From CAZAKZ01 sp964485695 (GTDB taxonomy: Bacteria; Planctomycetota; JAFGQW01): DNA of 64,000 nt. Of this stretch, positions 17,411-26,298 are shown in pieces (positions within the stretch are counted from its first letter, which is position 1; every line of letters begins with the position of its first letter). The DNA lies in assembly GCA_964485695.1 (NCBI GenBank), contig CAZAKZ010000007.1, forward strand, positions 21,637 through 85,636, given 5' to 3'. The notes beneath the pieces were generated by a model. The model ran no database searches. It saw only the letters and a list, made by a program, of their open reading frames with translations, and was not told the origin of the DNA. The position numbers and the translations under genes are program-made.

Positions 17411-19174
17411 ATGGCCTATCTCGTTCTTGCGCGGAAGTACCGGCCCCAGACGTTCGAGGAGGTCGTGGGGCAGGAAGAGATCGGCAAGACCCTGCAGCGG
17501 TCCCTGGAGCGGGATCGAGTCGGCCACGCCTACCTGTTTTCGGGGCCCAGGGGCATCGGGAAGACCTCCGTGGCCCGCATCTTCGCCAAGGCGCTCAACT
17601 GCCCGGAAGCCGAAAAACAGAGCGGGGCCGGTCGGGGGGTGCCCTGTAACCGCTGTCCCGTATGCGCGGATATCTCCCGGGGGAGCGACGTCGATGTCCT
17701 GGAGGTCGACGGGGCTTCGAACCGCGGCATCGACGAGGTGCGCGGCATCCGGGAGAGCGCCAAGTTCATGCCGACCCGGGTGCAGTTCAAGGTCTACATC
17801 ATCGATGAAGTGCACATGTTGACTCCGCCCGCTTTCAACGCTCTGTTGAAGATCCTCGAGGAACCACCGCCGCACGTGATCTTCATCTTCGCCACCACCG
17901 ATCCCCGCGCCTTGCCGGATACGGTCCGTTCACGGTGCCAGCGATTCGATTTCCGGCCTCTAGGAAAGCAGGAGATCGTGAAGCGACTGGAGCAGATCTG
18001 CGAGTCGGAGGAGGTGAAGGCCACACCCGAGGCCCTCGACCTCATCGCCGAGTTGGCGGAAGGGGGCATGCGGGATGCGCAATCCCTCCTGGACCAGATG
18101 ATCTCCTACAGCGAAGGAATCCTCGAGCAGGGGGACGTGGAATCGATGCTGGGGCTTCCACCGGGCCAGGTGTGTCTGGATATCCTGGAGGCTCAGGCCC
18201 GGGGCGATGGGGCCGGGGCGTTGAAGCTGGCGGACAGCGTGTTCCTTCAGGGAGGGGATCCCGAGGATCTGGCGGATCGACTCCAGCGTCTGGCGCGGGA
18301 CATTCTGGTCCTGTCCACATTGAACGGCGAGGGAGACGTGCAACTGCTGTCGGGAATGCCTCCTGAACGGCTCCGGCCGTTCCACACCGGGCTGTTCCAC
18401 CCCGACGCCCTGGCCTACCTGGTCAAGCTCTACCAGGAAGCGAGGCTGGCCATGCGGTCTCCGGGTCCCACCAGGATTTCGCTGGAGCTGGCCCTGGTGC
18501 GGGGGGCATCCCTCGAAAATTTCGCACCCCTCGAGCAGGTGATCGAGGCCGTGAAGGTCCTGAAGAAGGAGGGGCCGGCCGGGGGACGGCCCGCCTCCGG
18601 GAATGCCCCCGGAGACGTCCCGGGCTCCGGCCCGGGCCGGGGCGGAGGTCCTCCGACCCGTTCAAAGCCCGGGCCGGGCCTAGGGTCGAATCCCGGTCAG
18701 GGCCCAGCGACTCGGGGTACCGACCGCCCTCCGGCCGACACCGGAGCGGCCCAGTCGACCGGGCCTGCTGCGGGGCTGACCGTACCCGAACAGGACCTGA
18801 CCGATCGGTGGCCGGAGGTCGTGCAGGAGATCCTGAAGAGGAAACCGACCCTCGGTTCCCATCTCGTCCGGTCTCGCCTGCACCGGCCGAAGGACGGCCG
18901 TATTTCCGTGGTCCTGCAGCGGCAGAACCGATTCGGGCTGGACCAGCTCAATCAACCCGAGAACAGGAAAATCCTCCAGGACCTCCTATCGGGGATCACG
19001 GGGACGCGCCTTGGAGTAGAATGTGTACCGGGAGATTCCGGAGAGGTCTCGCAGAGCCGGGGGTCCCACGAGCGACCTGGAACTCCCGCCGGGCCGGAGG
19101 GGCCGGAAGAGGGAGTGAAGCGAGTGATAGAGATATTTGAGGGCAGGGAGTTGAGTCCGGATTCCGAGACGTGA
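17411..19174 (+). CDS. dnaX: DNA polymerase III subunit tau/gamma
   Basis: Clamp-loader ATPase of the replisome. 587 residues from the ATG at 17411 (MAYLVLARKYRPQTF), the standard N-terminus; the in-frame extension to 17309 overlaps the SRP RNA end and was rejected. It shows Walker A GPRGIGKTS near residue 45, a four-Cys zinc module (NCPEA then CNRCPVC), Walker B IIDEVHML, sensor FATTD and the SRC motif SRCQRF. Residues about 400-490 form a Pro/Gly-rich linker before a C-terminal tau-like domain. No A-rich slippery site is seen, so frameshifting to gamma is not supported. It leads the dnaX-ybaB-recR operon. Confidence 0.95.
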   Translation: MAYLVLARKYRPQTFEEVVGQEEIGKTLQRSLERDRVGHAYLFSGPRGIGKTSVARIFAKALNCPEAEKQSGAGRGVPCNRCPVCADISRGSDVDVLEVDGASNRGIDEVRGIRESAKFMPTRVQFKVYIIDEVHMLTPPAFNALLKILEEPPPHVIFIFATTDPRALPDTVRSRCQRFDFRPLGKQEIVKRLEQICESEEVKATPEALDLIAELAEGGMRDAQSLLDQMISYSEGILEQGDVESMLGLPPGQVCLDILEAQARGDGAGALKLADSVFLQGGDPEDLADRLQRLARDILVLSTLNGEGDVQLLSGMPPERLRPFHTGLFHPDALAYLVKLYQEARLAMRSPGPTRISLELALVRGASLENFAPLEQVIEAVKVLKKEGPAGGRPASGNAPGDVPGSGPGRGGGPPTRSKPGPGLGSNPGQGPATRGTDRPPADTGAAQSTGPAAGLTVPEQDLTDRWPEVVQEILKRKPTLGSHLVRSRLHRPKDGRISVVLQRQNRFGLDQLNQPENRKILQDLLSGITGTRLGVECVPGDSGEVSQSRGSHERPGTPAGPEGPEEGVKRVIEIFEGRELSPDSET

Positions 19175-19260
19175 TGCCGGAATGTCACCACGGATCAGGA
19201 GCCGATCAGGGAGCCGGTCAGGAAATTGTGAGCTGATTGAATGACAGGAAAGAAGAACCC

Positions 19261-19602
19261 ATGAGTGCAGGAGGTTTCGGAGGGATGGGAGCCGATTTCG
19301 GCGGCCTCATGAAGCAAGCCCAGAAGATGCAGAAGGACATGGAGAGAATCAAGGCCGCCCTGCAGGAAATGGTGGTGGAAGCGTCTTCCGGTGGCGGTGT
19401 CGTGACCGTCCACGCCAACGGCGCGCGCGAGATTCTCGCCATCAAGATCAAGCCCGAAGCCGTGGATCCGGAGGACGTGGAGATGCTCGAGGATCTCGTG
19501 CAGTCCGCCGTGAACGCCGCCCTGAAAAAATCCCAGGAGCTGGCCGACAAGGAAATGGGGAAAGCCACCGGGGGATTCAATATGCCGAATCTGTTTGGAT
19601 AA
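19261..19602 (+). CDS. ebfC: YbaB/EbfC nucleoid-associated protein
   Basis: 113-residue DNA-binding protein of the YbaB/EbfC family, usually between dnaX and recR as here. It shows a Gly/Met-rich N-terminus, the helix LMKQAQKMQKDMERIKAALQ, the strand GGGVVTVHANGAREILAIKI and a terminal MPNLFG, all family features. I chose the ATG at 19261, with AGGAAAG upstream; an ATG at 19237 would add eight residues. A role in recombination repair with RecR or in chromosome organisation is suggested by family data. Confidence 0.93.
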   Translation: MSAGGFGGMGADFGGLMKQAQKMQKDMERIKAALQEMVVEASSGGGVVTVHANGAREILAIKIKPEAVDPEDVEMLEDLVQSAVNAALKKSQELADKEMGKATGGFNMPNLFG

Positions 19603-19607
19603 TCCTC

Positions 19608-20216
19608 ATGGCGGCAAGCCTCGAAACCCTGGAGCGCCTGATTCAGGAGTTCAAGCGACTCCCCGGGGTGGGAGCCAAGACAGCAGAGCGTCTTGCGTAC
19701 CACGTGCTGAGGAGCTCCGACTCGGAAGCACTCGGTCTGGCCAGCGCGATCCGGGACGTGAAGGAAAAAATCGGCCAGTGTTCCGTTTGCTTCCATCTGA
19801 GCGACGGAGACCGTTGTTCGATATGCGCCAGTCCGAGCCGGGATCAGGGCCTGATCATGGTGGTCGAACAACCCAAGGACGTGATCGCCTTCGAGCGCGT
19901 GGGAACCTATCAGGGTGTCTACCACGTCCTGCAAGGTCGCGTGGCGCCTCTGGATGGAATGGAGGAGGGGGACCTCACCCTCGAGGCCCTCAAGAGGCGG
20001 GTGGACGCCGGGGGAATCCGTGAGGTCATTCTCGCCACGAATCCGGACCTGGAAGGGGACGGTACGGCCTTGACCCTGGCGAGGATGCTCAGGTCCACAA
20101 ATGTCCGGGTAACGAGGATTGCCAAGGGCATTCCCAGTGGGAGCGCCATCGAGTTTGCCACGACCGTGATTCTCGGTGACGCAATCCAGGGTCGCCAGGA
20201 GGTGAATGGAATGTGA
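19608..20216 (+). CDS. recR: Recombination mediator RecR
   Basis: RecR forms the RecFOR mediator that loads RecA onto gapped DNA. 202 residues, normal length. It has an N-terminal helix-hairpin-helix (LPGVGAKTAERLAYH near residue 18), a zinc finger CSVCFHLSDGDRCSIC near 57-72, and a Toprim domain from VVEQPKDV to EGDGTALTLAR. The C-terminal RIAKGIPSGSAIEFA is the conserved region. It starts 5 bases after the ebfC stop. Confidence 0.96.
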   Translation: MAASLETLERLIQEFKRLPGVGAKTAERLAYHVLRSSDSEALGLASAIRDVKEKIGQCSVCFHLSDGDRCSICASPSRDQGLIMVVEQPKDVIAFERVGTYQGVYHVLQGRVAPLDGMEEGDLTLEALKRRVDAGGIREVILATNPDLEGDGTALTLARMLRSTNVRVTRIAKGIPSGSAIEFATTVILGDAIQGRQEVNGM

Positions 20217-20250
20217 CTGCCCGGGGATACTCCATTGTCTCGGGGTCGGG

Positions 20251-20256
20251 TATAAT
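20251..20256 (+). promoter_or_regulatory. Candidate -10 box upstream of rpoN
   Basis: TATAAT preceded by GGG, 98 bases upstream of the rpoN GTG. No good -35 element is seen at 16-18 bases. The same GGTATAAT context recurs before pilD and pilT. Confidence 0.35.
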
Positions 20257-20353
20257 GGAATGGGCGACCATGGATGCGGTTTCGAGACCGACAGGTTCAA
20301 GGGAAAGGACCGGATGTGAAACTGGATAGTGCGCAGGCTGGAGGAGAGTATCC

Positions 20354-21802
20354 GTGCGGCTAGAACTCTCCATGAAAGCGCGGCTCGAGCAGCAACTCCA
20401 ACTCCGGCTGGCACCCCAGATCATCCAGTCCATCGAAATCCTCCAGCTTCCCGCTCAGGACTTGCTCGAACTCATCGAGCAGGAGTTGCTGGAGAACGAG
20501 GTCCTGGAACGCCAGGACCAGGTCGACGTGGAATCGCCGCAGGAGGACCTCCAGGAAGACACCCCCGAATCGACTCTTTCCGAGGAGGAGGAGGCTCGCC
20601 TCGAGGAGACCTTTGAACGCCTCGAGAACCTCGAGGATTGGGGCGAGGACTTTCCCATGCGGAGGCCCGTCAGCCACGACGACAAGGACAAGAAGCTGGA
20701 GGCACTACAGAACACCGCCTCCAGGCCCGCGACCCTGCAGGATTTCCTCACGGGTCAGCTGCACCTCATGGAGGTTCCGCAAAAGATCCGCGACCTTGCG
20801 GAATATTTCATCTTCAACCTGGATGAGTCGGGATACCTGACCCAGGCGCCCGAGGAGCTGGTTTCGGGTGAGAACGAGAAGTACTCAGAGGAGGAGATTC
20901 GAGAGGCTTTGAGCGTGCTGCATTCCCTGGAGCCGCCGGGGATCGGGGGGCGAAACTTCAAGGAATGCCTGCTTCTTCAGCTCGTCCCCAAGCAGAAGGA
21001 CTATTACATTCTCAGGGACTTGATCGAGAACCACTTCGAGGATCTCATGAAGAACAAGCTGCCCAGAGTCGCGAAGACGACCGGGCAGCCCATCGACAAG
21101 ATCAAGGAGATGCGGGATTTCATCGGCACGTTGAATCCTGCACCGGGCGCTCTCTTCCGTGAGGACAAGGCCTCGCCCATCCAGCCCGACGTGGTTGTCG
21201 AATGGATCGACGGCCGCTATGAGATCCAGATCCAGGATAACTATTTTCCGAGGCTCGCCATCTCGCAGCGATACCGGGAACTCCTGGAGCGCGAGAAGAA
21301 CAACCCCAAGGTCCGCGAGTACATTCGCAAGAAGCTGGAAAGCGCGCGCTGGTTGATCGAGAGCATTGAACAGCGGAAGAACACCTTGTCCAAGGTATGC
21401 CGGGAGATCGTGGACCGACAGACGGAATTCCTGGATCACGGCATCCATTCCCTGAAGCCGCTCAAGATGCAGGAGGTGGCGGACGCCCTCGGAATACACG
21501 TATCCACGGTCAGCCGTGCTATATCCGACAAGTGGATGCAGTGCCCGCAAGGGATCAAGCCGTTGAAGTTTTTCTTCACCGGTGCAACGGATGTGACCGG
21601 CGGGGGCGTGGAAAGCCGGTTGAGCGTCAAGTCACGTATCAAGGAGCTCATCGAGAAGGAGGATACCAGTTCCCCGCTCAGCGATGAGGATATCATGAAC
21701 AAGCTATCCAGGGAGATGGGGCTCAACATCGCACGCCGGACCGTCACGAAATATCGCAAGGCCCTTGGCATCCCGTCTTCCCGCCAGAGAAAACAATTTT
21801 AG
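20354..21802 (+). CDS. rpoN: RNA polymerase sigma-54 factor
   Basis: Sigma-54 directs RNA polymerase to -24/-12 promoters opened by enhancer-binding ATPases. 482 residues, full length. Region I is Gln/Leu-rich (LEQQLQLRLAPQIIQSIEILQL near residue 10), followed by an acidic region II. The core-binding region has DLAEYFIFNLDESGYLT, the helix-turn-helix is VADALGIHVSTVSRAI near 375, and the RpoN box is ARRTVTKYRKALGIPSS at the C-terminus. The GTG at 20354 has GGAGGAG eight bases upstream and beats the ATG at 20372. No activator of the NtrC class is in the window. Confidence 0.96.
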   Translation: MRLELSMKARLEQQLQLRLAPQIIQSIEILQLPAQDLLELIEQELLENEVLERQDQVDVESPQEDLQEDTPESTLSEEEEARLEETFERLENLEDWGEDFPMRRPVSHDDKDKKLEALQNTASRPATLQDFLTGQLHLMEVPQKIRDLAEYFIFNLDESGYLTQAPEELVSGENEKYSEEEIREALSVLHSLEPPGIGGRNFKECLLLQLVPKQKDYYILRDLIENHFEDLMKNKLPRVAKTTGQPIDKIKEMRDFIGTLNPAPGALFREDKASPIQPDVVVEWIDGRYEIQIQDNYFPRLAISQRYRELLEREKNNPKVREYIRKKLESARWLIESIEQRKNTLSKVCREIVDRQTEFLDHGIHSLKPLKMQEVADALGIHVSTVSRAISDKWMQCPQGIKPLKFFFTGATDVTGGGVESRLSVKSRIKELIEKEDTSSPLSDEDIMNKLSREMGLNIARRTVTKYRKALGIPSSRQRKQF

Positions 21803-21943
21803 CGACATTTAAAGCGATATCTTGAGGCACCAACTCGAAGCAACATCTCGAAGCTACAACGCGCCTGTATTCCCGGGCCCAGACAAATCGCGGTCTTCTC
21901 GAATCCGTCCATACCTGGCCACCGGTTCGCCTGAGTTGATACC

Positions 21944-22753
21944 TTGACAGCTCGACCCGCAGTCGGAATACCCGTCCGCAATCTGAAGGCTGTCATCGAG
22001 TACGACGGCACGCGCTACCTTGGATGGCAGATCCAGGCCCGGCGTCCCACCATCCAGGCTGAAATTGAAGAGGCCCTCACCGCCCTTACCGGAGCGGCGG
22101 TGCGCATCCACGGCAGCGGGCGAACGGATTCCGGCGTTCATGCAGCGGGGCAAGTGGCCAGCTTCCGGGTGACGTCCCGGATTCCGACGAACCGCTTTGC
22201 CGGGGCGCTGAATGCACATCTGCCCCGGGACGTCTCTGTCCTGGGCGTGGAGGAGATGGAGCCGGACTTCCATGCTCGATTTCACGCCCGGGCGAAGCAC
22301 TACCGGTACGTCATCCTGAACCGGAGAAGTCGACCGGCTCTCGACCGGGACCGTGCCTACCACCTGGCGGCACCGATCAGTGCACCTCGCATGGTGGAGG
22401 CCGCCTCCTTCCTGGTGGGGCGACACGATTTTCGCTCGTTCGCCACGGTAGACCCGGCAAGGCGGGACGCGAGCTGCATTCGGGAGATGTACCGGCTCGA
22501 GGTGGATCGGATCGAAGATCGCGTCGTCATGGATTTCATCGCGAACGGTTTCCTCTACAACATGGTCCGTTGCCTTGCGGGGAGTCTTCTGAACGTGGGG
22601 CTGGGCAAATGGGACGAGGTGCGGATACGGGAGATTCTGGAGGCGCGGGATCGTCGTGAAGCAGGTCCCTGCCTGCCCGCAAGAGGATTGACGTTGATGC
22701 AGGTTTATTATCGGGATCCTCGCCCGGATCTCGTCAATTCGGGCGTTTCATGA
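21944..22753 (+). CDS. truA: tRNA pseudouridine(38-40) synthase TruA
   Basis: TruA converts U38-U40 in tRNA anticodon arms to pseudouridine. 269 residues. Catalytic Asp62 lies in GSGRTDSGVHA; the family motifs HYRYVILN and NGFLYNMVRCLAGSLL are present. The start is the TTG at 21944; no clear ribosome site precedes it and no better ATG exists before the conserved strand NLKAVIEYDG. It lies between rpoN and hpf, separated from each by untranslated gaps, so it is probably an independent unit or a late part of the rpoN transcript. Confidence 0.93.
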   Translation: MTARPAVGIPVRNLKAVIEYDGTRYLGWQIQARRPTIQAEIEEALTALTGAAVRIHGSGRTDSGVHAAGQVASFRVTSRIPTNRFAGALNAHLPRDVSVLGVEEMEPDFHARFHARAKHYRYVILNRRSRPALDRDRAYHLAAPISAPRMVEAASFLVGRHDFRSFATVDPARRDASCIREMYRLEVDRIEDRVVMDFIANGFLYNMVRCLAGSLLNVGLGKWDEVRIREILEARDRREAGPCLPARGLTLMQVYYRDPRPDLVNSGVS

Positions 22754-22857
22754 AGAGAGGAGGCTCGATCCGGGATGACCGGATTCTGGCCTGAATGAAC
22801 TGTCACAACTTGCAGTGGGAAAAGAAGTAGCATAAACGAACCCGAAACAAGTCCTGC

Positions 22858-22885
22858 TTGACGGAAGACCCTGGAATTGTATAAT
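22858..22885 (+). promoter_or_regulatory. Strong sigma-70 promoter driving hpf leader
   Basis: TTGACG (22858-22863), a 16-base spacer and TATAAT (22880-22885). Transcription should begin near 22892, about 510 bases upstream of the hpf start codon. Confidence 0.65.
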
Positions 22886-22891
22886 TGAAAC

Positions 22892-23402
22892 AGGTGGTGA
22901 AGTTGAGCCCGGTTCACCTTGATCGAGAACCCATGAATCGGATCTTCAGAATCGGGATCACACCTCCAGCGGTTCTCGAAGAGGAAACAGCACTGGAAGT
23001 TTGTGGTACAAGTCGTGGGGTACAGGGGTGTCGGAATTGCCGGCCGGAAATCGGCGGGCTCCGACATCTGGAACCCTGGATTCGCTTCGTAGAGCTGAAA
23101 GGCCTCTCGATTGCAAGAACGGGAACTCCCTTGAGAATTTTGATGTTCTCAAGGTATCCACATTCAGTCTTTCCTCCCGGGATTTCCCGACCGGGAAACC
23201 GTACGACCATTCCAGAATTACCTTTCTCCATTCCAGGTCAGATCGCCGTCGATCCAGGGCCGTTCATGGAGTATCAAGATTCGAATCCGCACACCACTCA
23301 CCGGCGCCCACGAACCTTGATCTCCTGTCTGCCCAAGATGATCAACACAACTGTTCAACGCTTCTGTCAGGGGCCCAGAGTCCATCCGAAAGGAGCTAGT
23401 CA
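22892..23402 (+). promoter_or_regulatory. Long structured 5' leader of hpf
   Basis: About 510 bases without a plausible gene, containing at least five stems: 22896-22901/22913-22918; 22923-22931/22971-22979 (9 bp); 23027-23035/23060-23068; 23129-23137/23146-23154 (9 bp perfect, loop of 8); 23175-23180/23191-23196. A 9-base direct repeat CCATTCCAG occurs at 23207 and 23228. It ends in a strong AAAGGAG ribosome site. The length and density of stems suggest a cis-regulatory RNA or a separate small RNA, but no known riboswitch family is recognised. Confidence 0.45.
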
Positions 23403-23795
23403 TTGAAAGTCAATATCACCGGCCGGCATGTGGAAATCACCCAATCCATGAAAGACTACGTGGTCGAGAAGGCCGAACGATTGACGCGCTACTTCGACCG
23501 GATTTCCCGGATGCAGATTACCTTGAGCGTAGAGGGAGATCGCCATATTGCGGAAATGATACTTTCTGCAAAACGAGGTGTGACTCTCATCGGAGAGGAA
23601 ATCGCCGGTGACATGTATTCCGCCGTGGACCTGGTCGTGGACAAGCTGGGACGCCAGTTGAAGAAGCACAAGTCCAAGATGCGGAACGCCCGCAGAAACA
23701 ACAGTCTGCGGCATTCATCTATCTCCTACCTGACGAAGGAGGGCAAGGAAGAGCACCTCCCGAGCTACGAGGAAGTCATCGAAAACGGGCTTTGA
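23403..23795 (+). CDS. hpf: Ribosome hibernation promoting factor HPF
   Basis: HPF/YfiA binds the 30S decoding region and inactivates ribosomes in stationary phase. 130 residues: longer than short HPF (about 95) and shorter than long HPF (about 180), with the core beta-alpha-beta fold (VNITGRHVEITQSMKDYVVEKA; VVDKLGRQLKKHKSKM) and a 30-residue tail that lacks the dimerising long-HPF domain. The TTG at 23403 has AAAGGAG eight bases upstream. Being near rpoN with an HPr-like gene next matches the common rpoN-hpf-pts neighbourhood. Confidence 0.93.
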   Translation: MKVNITGRHVEITQSMKDYVVEKAERLTRYFDRISRMQITLSVEGDRHIAEMILSAKRGVTLIGEEIAGDMYSAVDLVVDKLGRQLKKHKSKMRNARRNNSLRHSSISYLTKEGKEEHLPSYEEVIENGL

Positions 23796-23879
23796 TCCGG
23801 GCTGTTCAGACAGCTTCTACCTCTACAGCCTCCGGAACAGCCTGGGTCCGGAGGCGACCTGTACCGGGGCATGCGATCC

Positions 23880-24152
23880 ATGAAACTCGAGACCGATCTC
23901 GTTGTTCTGAACCGCCAGGGCATTCACCTCAAAAGCGCCTCGAGCATCGTCAAGACCGCAAACCGGTTCCAGGCTTCTCTCCAGCTCAGCATCGAGGATC
24001 TATGCGTGGACGCCAAGAACGCCATGGAGATCCTCCTGCTGGCCGCCGGTCCTGACACGCGGATCCACCTTGTGGCCGAGGGGCCCGACGCCAGGGAGGC
24101 CACCGAAGCTCTCGCAAAGCTGTTTCAGGAGGGATTCGGGGAGCCCATCTGA
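23880..24152 (+). CDS. HPr-family phosphocarrier (NPr-like)
   Basis: 90-residue HPr fold. His16, in VVLNRQGIHLKSAS, is the phosphorylatable residue (usual pattern GLHARPA; here the Arg after His is replaced by Leu-Lys). The usual regulatory Ser46 is Asn47 (VDAKNAMEI), so HPr-kinase control is not expected. I chose the ATG at 23880 because GGGG lies nine bases upstream; the ATG at 23871 is too close to it. No EI, ptsN, hprK or rapZ gene is in the window. Its position after hpf suggests a nitrogen-type regulatory PTS role. Confidence 0.85.
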   Translation: MKLETDLVVLNRQGIHLKSASSIVKTANRFQASLQLSIEDLCVDAKNAMEILLLAAGPDTRIHLVAEGPDAREATEALAKLFQEGFGEPI

Positions 24153-24474
24153 TCCCTGCCCGTTGACCCACAGGCTGTTCAAGATAGGGAAAGGTCTTCC
24201 GGCTGCCCCGGCCCGCAATCCCGTTTTGAGCGCGATTTGGCAAAATATTCCAGGCCACCTCCCCGCCGAGCAAGAAAGCCGACATCTCCTGACCCCTTGA
24301 GCAGTTTGAAATTAGGGCAGAAATATCGATTTTCGGCTTCCCTTCAACCCTCCCGGGTCCGGGGCAGCCCGTATCAAGTCCCCTGAGTTGTATGTCGAAG
24401 AGAAATACGTTGTGGGGGACTCATCCACCTCACCAGGACATTTGCGGTTGGGCTACTACATAGCGAGGGTGGCC
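24153..24474. other. Intergenic region before pilM
   Basis: 322 bases. The outer parts of AGTCCCC...GGGGACT near 24377-24421 pair into a loop with internal GTA/TAC pairing just before pilM. An A/T-richer stretch lies at 24303-24345. No promoter stands out and no RNA gene is seen. Confidence 0.4.
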
Positions 24475-25521
24475 ATGATTTTTCAGCGGTCCAATAGTAT
24501 CATCGGTCTCGATATCGGGTCACATGCCGTCAAGGCCGTCGAGATAAGCCAGGTGGGCAATGAATTTGTGCTCACCGAATGCGGACAGACGCAAATCTAC
24601 TCCGAGGGAAGCATTTCCGACGCTGTCAGCGAACTGATGTCGAACTGTCGGTTTCGCACCAAGAGGGTCGTGACGTCTGTCAGCGGAAAATCCGTCATCG
24701 TTCGTTATCTCAATCTGGTGCAGATGAACGATGACGAGTTGAAGAAAGCGATCCGTTTCGAGGCGGACAAGTACATTCCTTTCGACGTGGAGGAGGTCGT
24801 TCTCGACTGCCAGAGACTGGAAGACGCCGCCGGTCCAGTCAATATCGAGGGAAGTCAAGAGAACGAGATGCGCGTCCTTCTCGTGGCCTGTAAGCGGAGC
24901 CTCGTCGAGGATCACTACGGACTCCTCGTCGGCCTCGGGCTCCAGCCGGAAGTCATCGATGTGGACGCTTTCGCCCTCGGAAACGCATATGAGTTCATGA
25001 GCGTACTCGGTGACAACATCAGCGATGAAGAGAAGGTTGTCGCCCTGATCGACATCGGTGCCAACAAGACGAACATCAACATCGTGCGAGGGAACAGCTC
25101 CTATTTCACCCGAGAAATCTACCTCGGGGGTGATGATTTCACCGGGGGCATTTCCAAGAAGATGAACATCGACATCCATGAAGCTGAGATTCTCAAGCGG
25201 GATCCCGGAGAACAGCTCGAGGATACCAAGGAATCGGTGTTCCCCTATATCGACGACCTCGGAAACGAGATCCGATTGAGCTTCGACTACTATGAAAACC
25301 AGTTCGATCGGGAGGTGGACGAGGTGTATTTGAGTGGAGGCGGAGCCCGCCTCATGTTCCTGGAGGAGGCGCTGGAGAAGATCTTCGAGAAGAAGACCTC
25401 CATCTGGAATCCCGTGGAATACCTGAAGAGTCAGGATCGTGTGGACAGGGACCTGCTCGAGGAAAACGCCTCGCAGCTGGCCATTGCCGTGGGGCTGGCC
25501 TCGCGGCTTCGTGCAGCCTGA
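24475..25521 (+). CDS. pilM: Type IV pilus inner-membrane platform protein PilM
   Basis: PilM is an actin-like cytoplasmic ATPase that binds the N-terminal tail of PilN. 348 residues with SIIGLDIGSHAVKAVEISQ (phosphate-1 loop), VVALIDIGANKTNINIV (phosphate-2) and a DEVYLSGGGARLMFLEEAL adenosine loop. I chose the ATG at 24475 with GAGGGTG just upstream; the longer frame from 24388 has no family similarity. It heads the pilM-pilN-pilO-pilQ operon of the alignment subcomplex. Confidence 0.94.
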   Translation: MIFQRSNSIIGLDIGSHAVKAVEISQVGNEFVLTECGQTQIYSEGSISDAVSELMSNCRFRTKRVVTSVSGKSVIVRYLNLVQMNDDELKKAIRFEADKYIPFDVEEVVLDCQRLEDAAGPVNIEGSQENEMRVLLVACKRSLVEDHYGLLVGLGLQPEVIDVDAFALGNAYEFMSVLGDNISDEEKVVALIDIGANKTNINIVRGNSSYFTREIYLGGDDFTGGISKKMNIDIHEAEILKRDPGEQLEDTKESVFPYIDDLGNEIRLSFDYYENQFDREVDEVYLSGGGARLMFLEEALEKIFEKKTSIWNPVEYLKSQDRVDRDLLEENASQLAIAVGLASRLRAA

Positions 25522-25546
25522 TGTCTCCGTGACGGAGTGAAGACAT

Positions 25547-26212
25547 ATGATTACAGTCAATCTTGTTCCAAAAGAGGCCCTGCGCAAGGAGCGGACTCCT
25601 GTGGGGCAATTCGCCGTCATCCTGCTATGTGTCCTCGCAGGCGTCGGTTCCCTGGCTGCATTCCTCTACATGGAATTCGGCCGGCTCGCTGAAGTGGAGA
25701 GCGAACTGAACAAGGTCACCGCCGAACTCGACCTGGTCAAGCCGCACAGGATGTACGCAGACAGCCTCATGTCCGAGAAGAAGGAGTATGCACGGCGTAC
25801 CGAGACCATCCAGGGCATCGGAGCCGCCCGTGTACTCTGGTCCAAGAAGATGGACCAGTTCTGGGAGGTGATTCACAACAACGGCGACGCAGGGCGTCAC
25901 AACGTCTGGATCACCAGCCTCTCCGCCAAGAGCCCGGGAAAGGGAAAGGGCAAGAGCAAGAGGCAGACCAGCGGCACGTTCAACATCGCCGGGTACAGCG
26001 CCGGCGTTCAGGCCAAAAAGCTGAGCAATTTCCACCGGGATCTGACGGAATCCAGTTTCTTCAAGGATTTCTTCGAGATCAACGATCCGGGAGGAAGTGT
26101 CCAGTACTTCAAGGACGACAAGGAACCGAAGGAGGCCTGGAAATTCAACTTCCAGTTGAAGATGGAAGCGAAGGCGAAGTCCAAGAAAAAGGGCAAGAAA
26201 AAGAAGAAATAG
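25547..26212 (+). CDS. pilN: Type IV pilus protein PilN
   Basis: Bitopic inner-membrane protein linking cytoplasmic PilM to periplasmic PilO. 221 residues. The N-terminal ITVNLVPKEALRKER is the PilM-binding tail (usual INLLP). A membrane segment spans residues about 22-43 (FAVILLCVLAGVGSLAAFLY), followed by a coiled coil and a ferredoxin-like periplasmic domain. The last 15 residues are almost all Lys, which is unusual. It sits between pilM and pilO. Confidence 0.9.
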   Translation: MITVNLVPKEALRKERTPVGQFAVILLCVLAGVGSLAAFLYMEFGRLAEVESELNKVTAELDLVKPHRMYADSLMSEKKEYARRTETIQGIGAARVLWSKKMDQFWEVIHNNGDAGRHNVWITSLSAKSPGKGKGKSKRQTSGTFNIAGYSAGVQAKKLSNFHRDLTESSFFKDFFEINDPGGSVQYFKDDKEPKEAWKFNFQLKMEAKAKSKKKGKKKKK

Positions 26213-26298
26213 ACCGTTTCGAGAACTGAACAGCCGTGTGTTGTCTTGAAAACAGCCACGTGAGCGTTCCGAGCAGATAGAATACCGGAGGTGGTTGA

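Noticed and set aside
18540..18720. Programmed frameshift site in dnaX giving gamma
   Set aside because: No run of A residues or A-AAA-AAG type heptamer is present near the domain boundary.
22799..22815. TGTCAC..TTGC as a sigma-54 promoter near rpoN
   Set aside because: Spacing between the -24 and -12 elements is two bases too short, and GG is not present.
22885..23406. 173-codon open frame between truA and hpf
   Set aside because: It starts at the last base of the promoter -10 box, has no ribosome site, overlaps hairpins and runs into hpf in another frame. No recognisable protein features.
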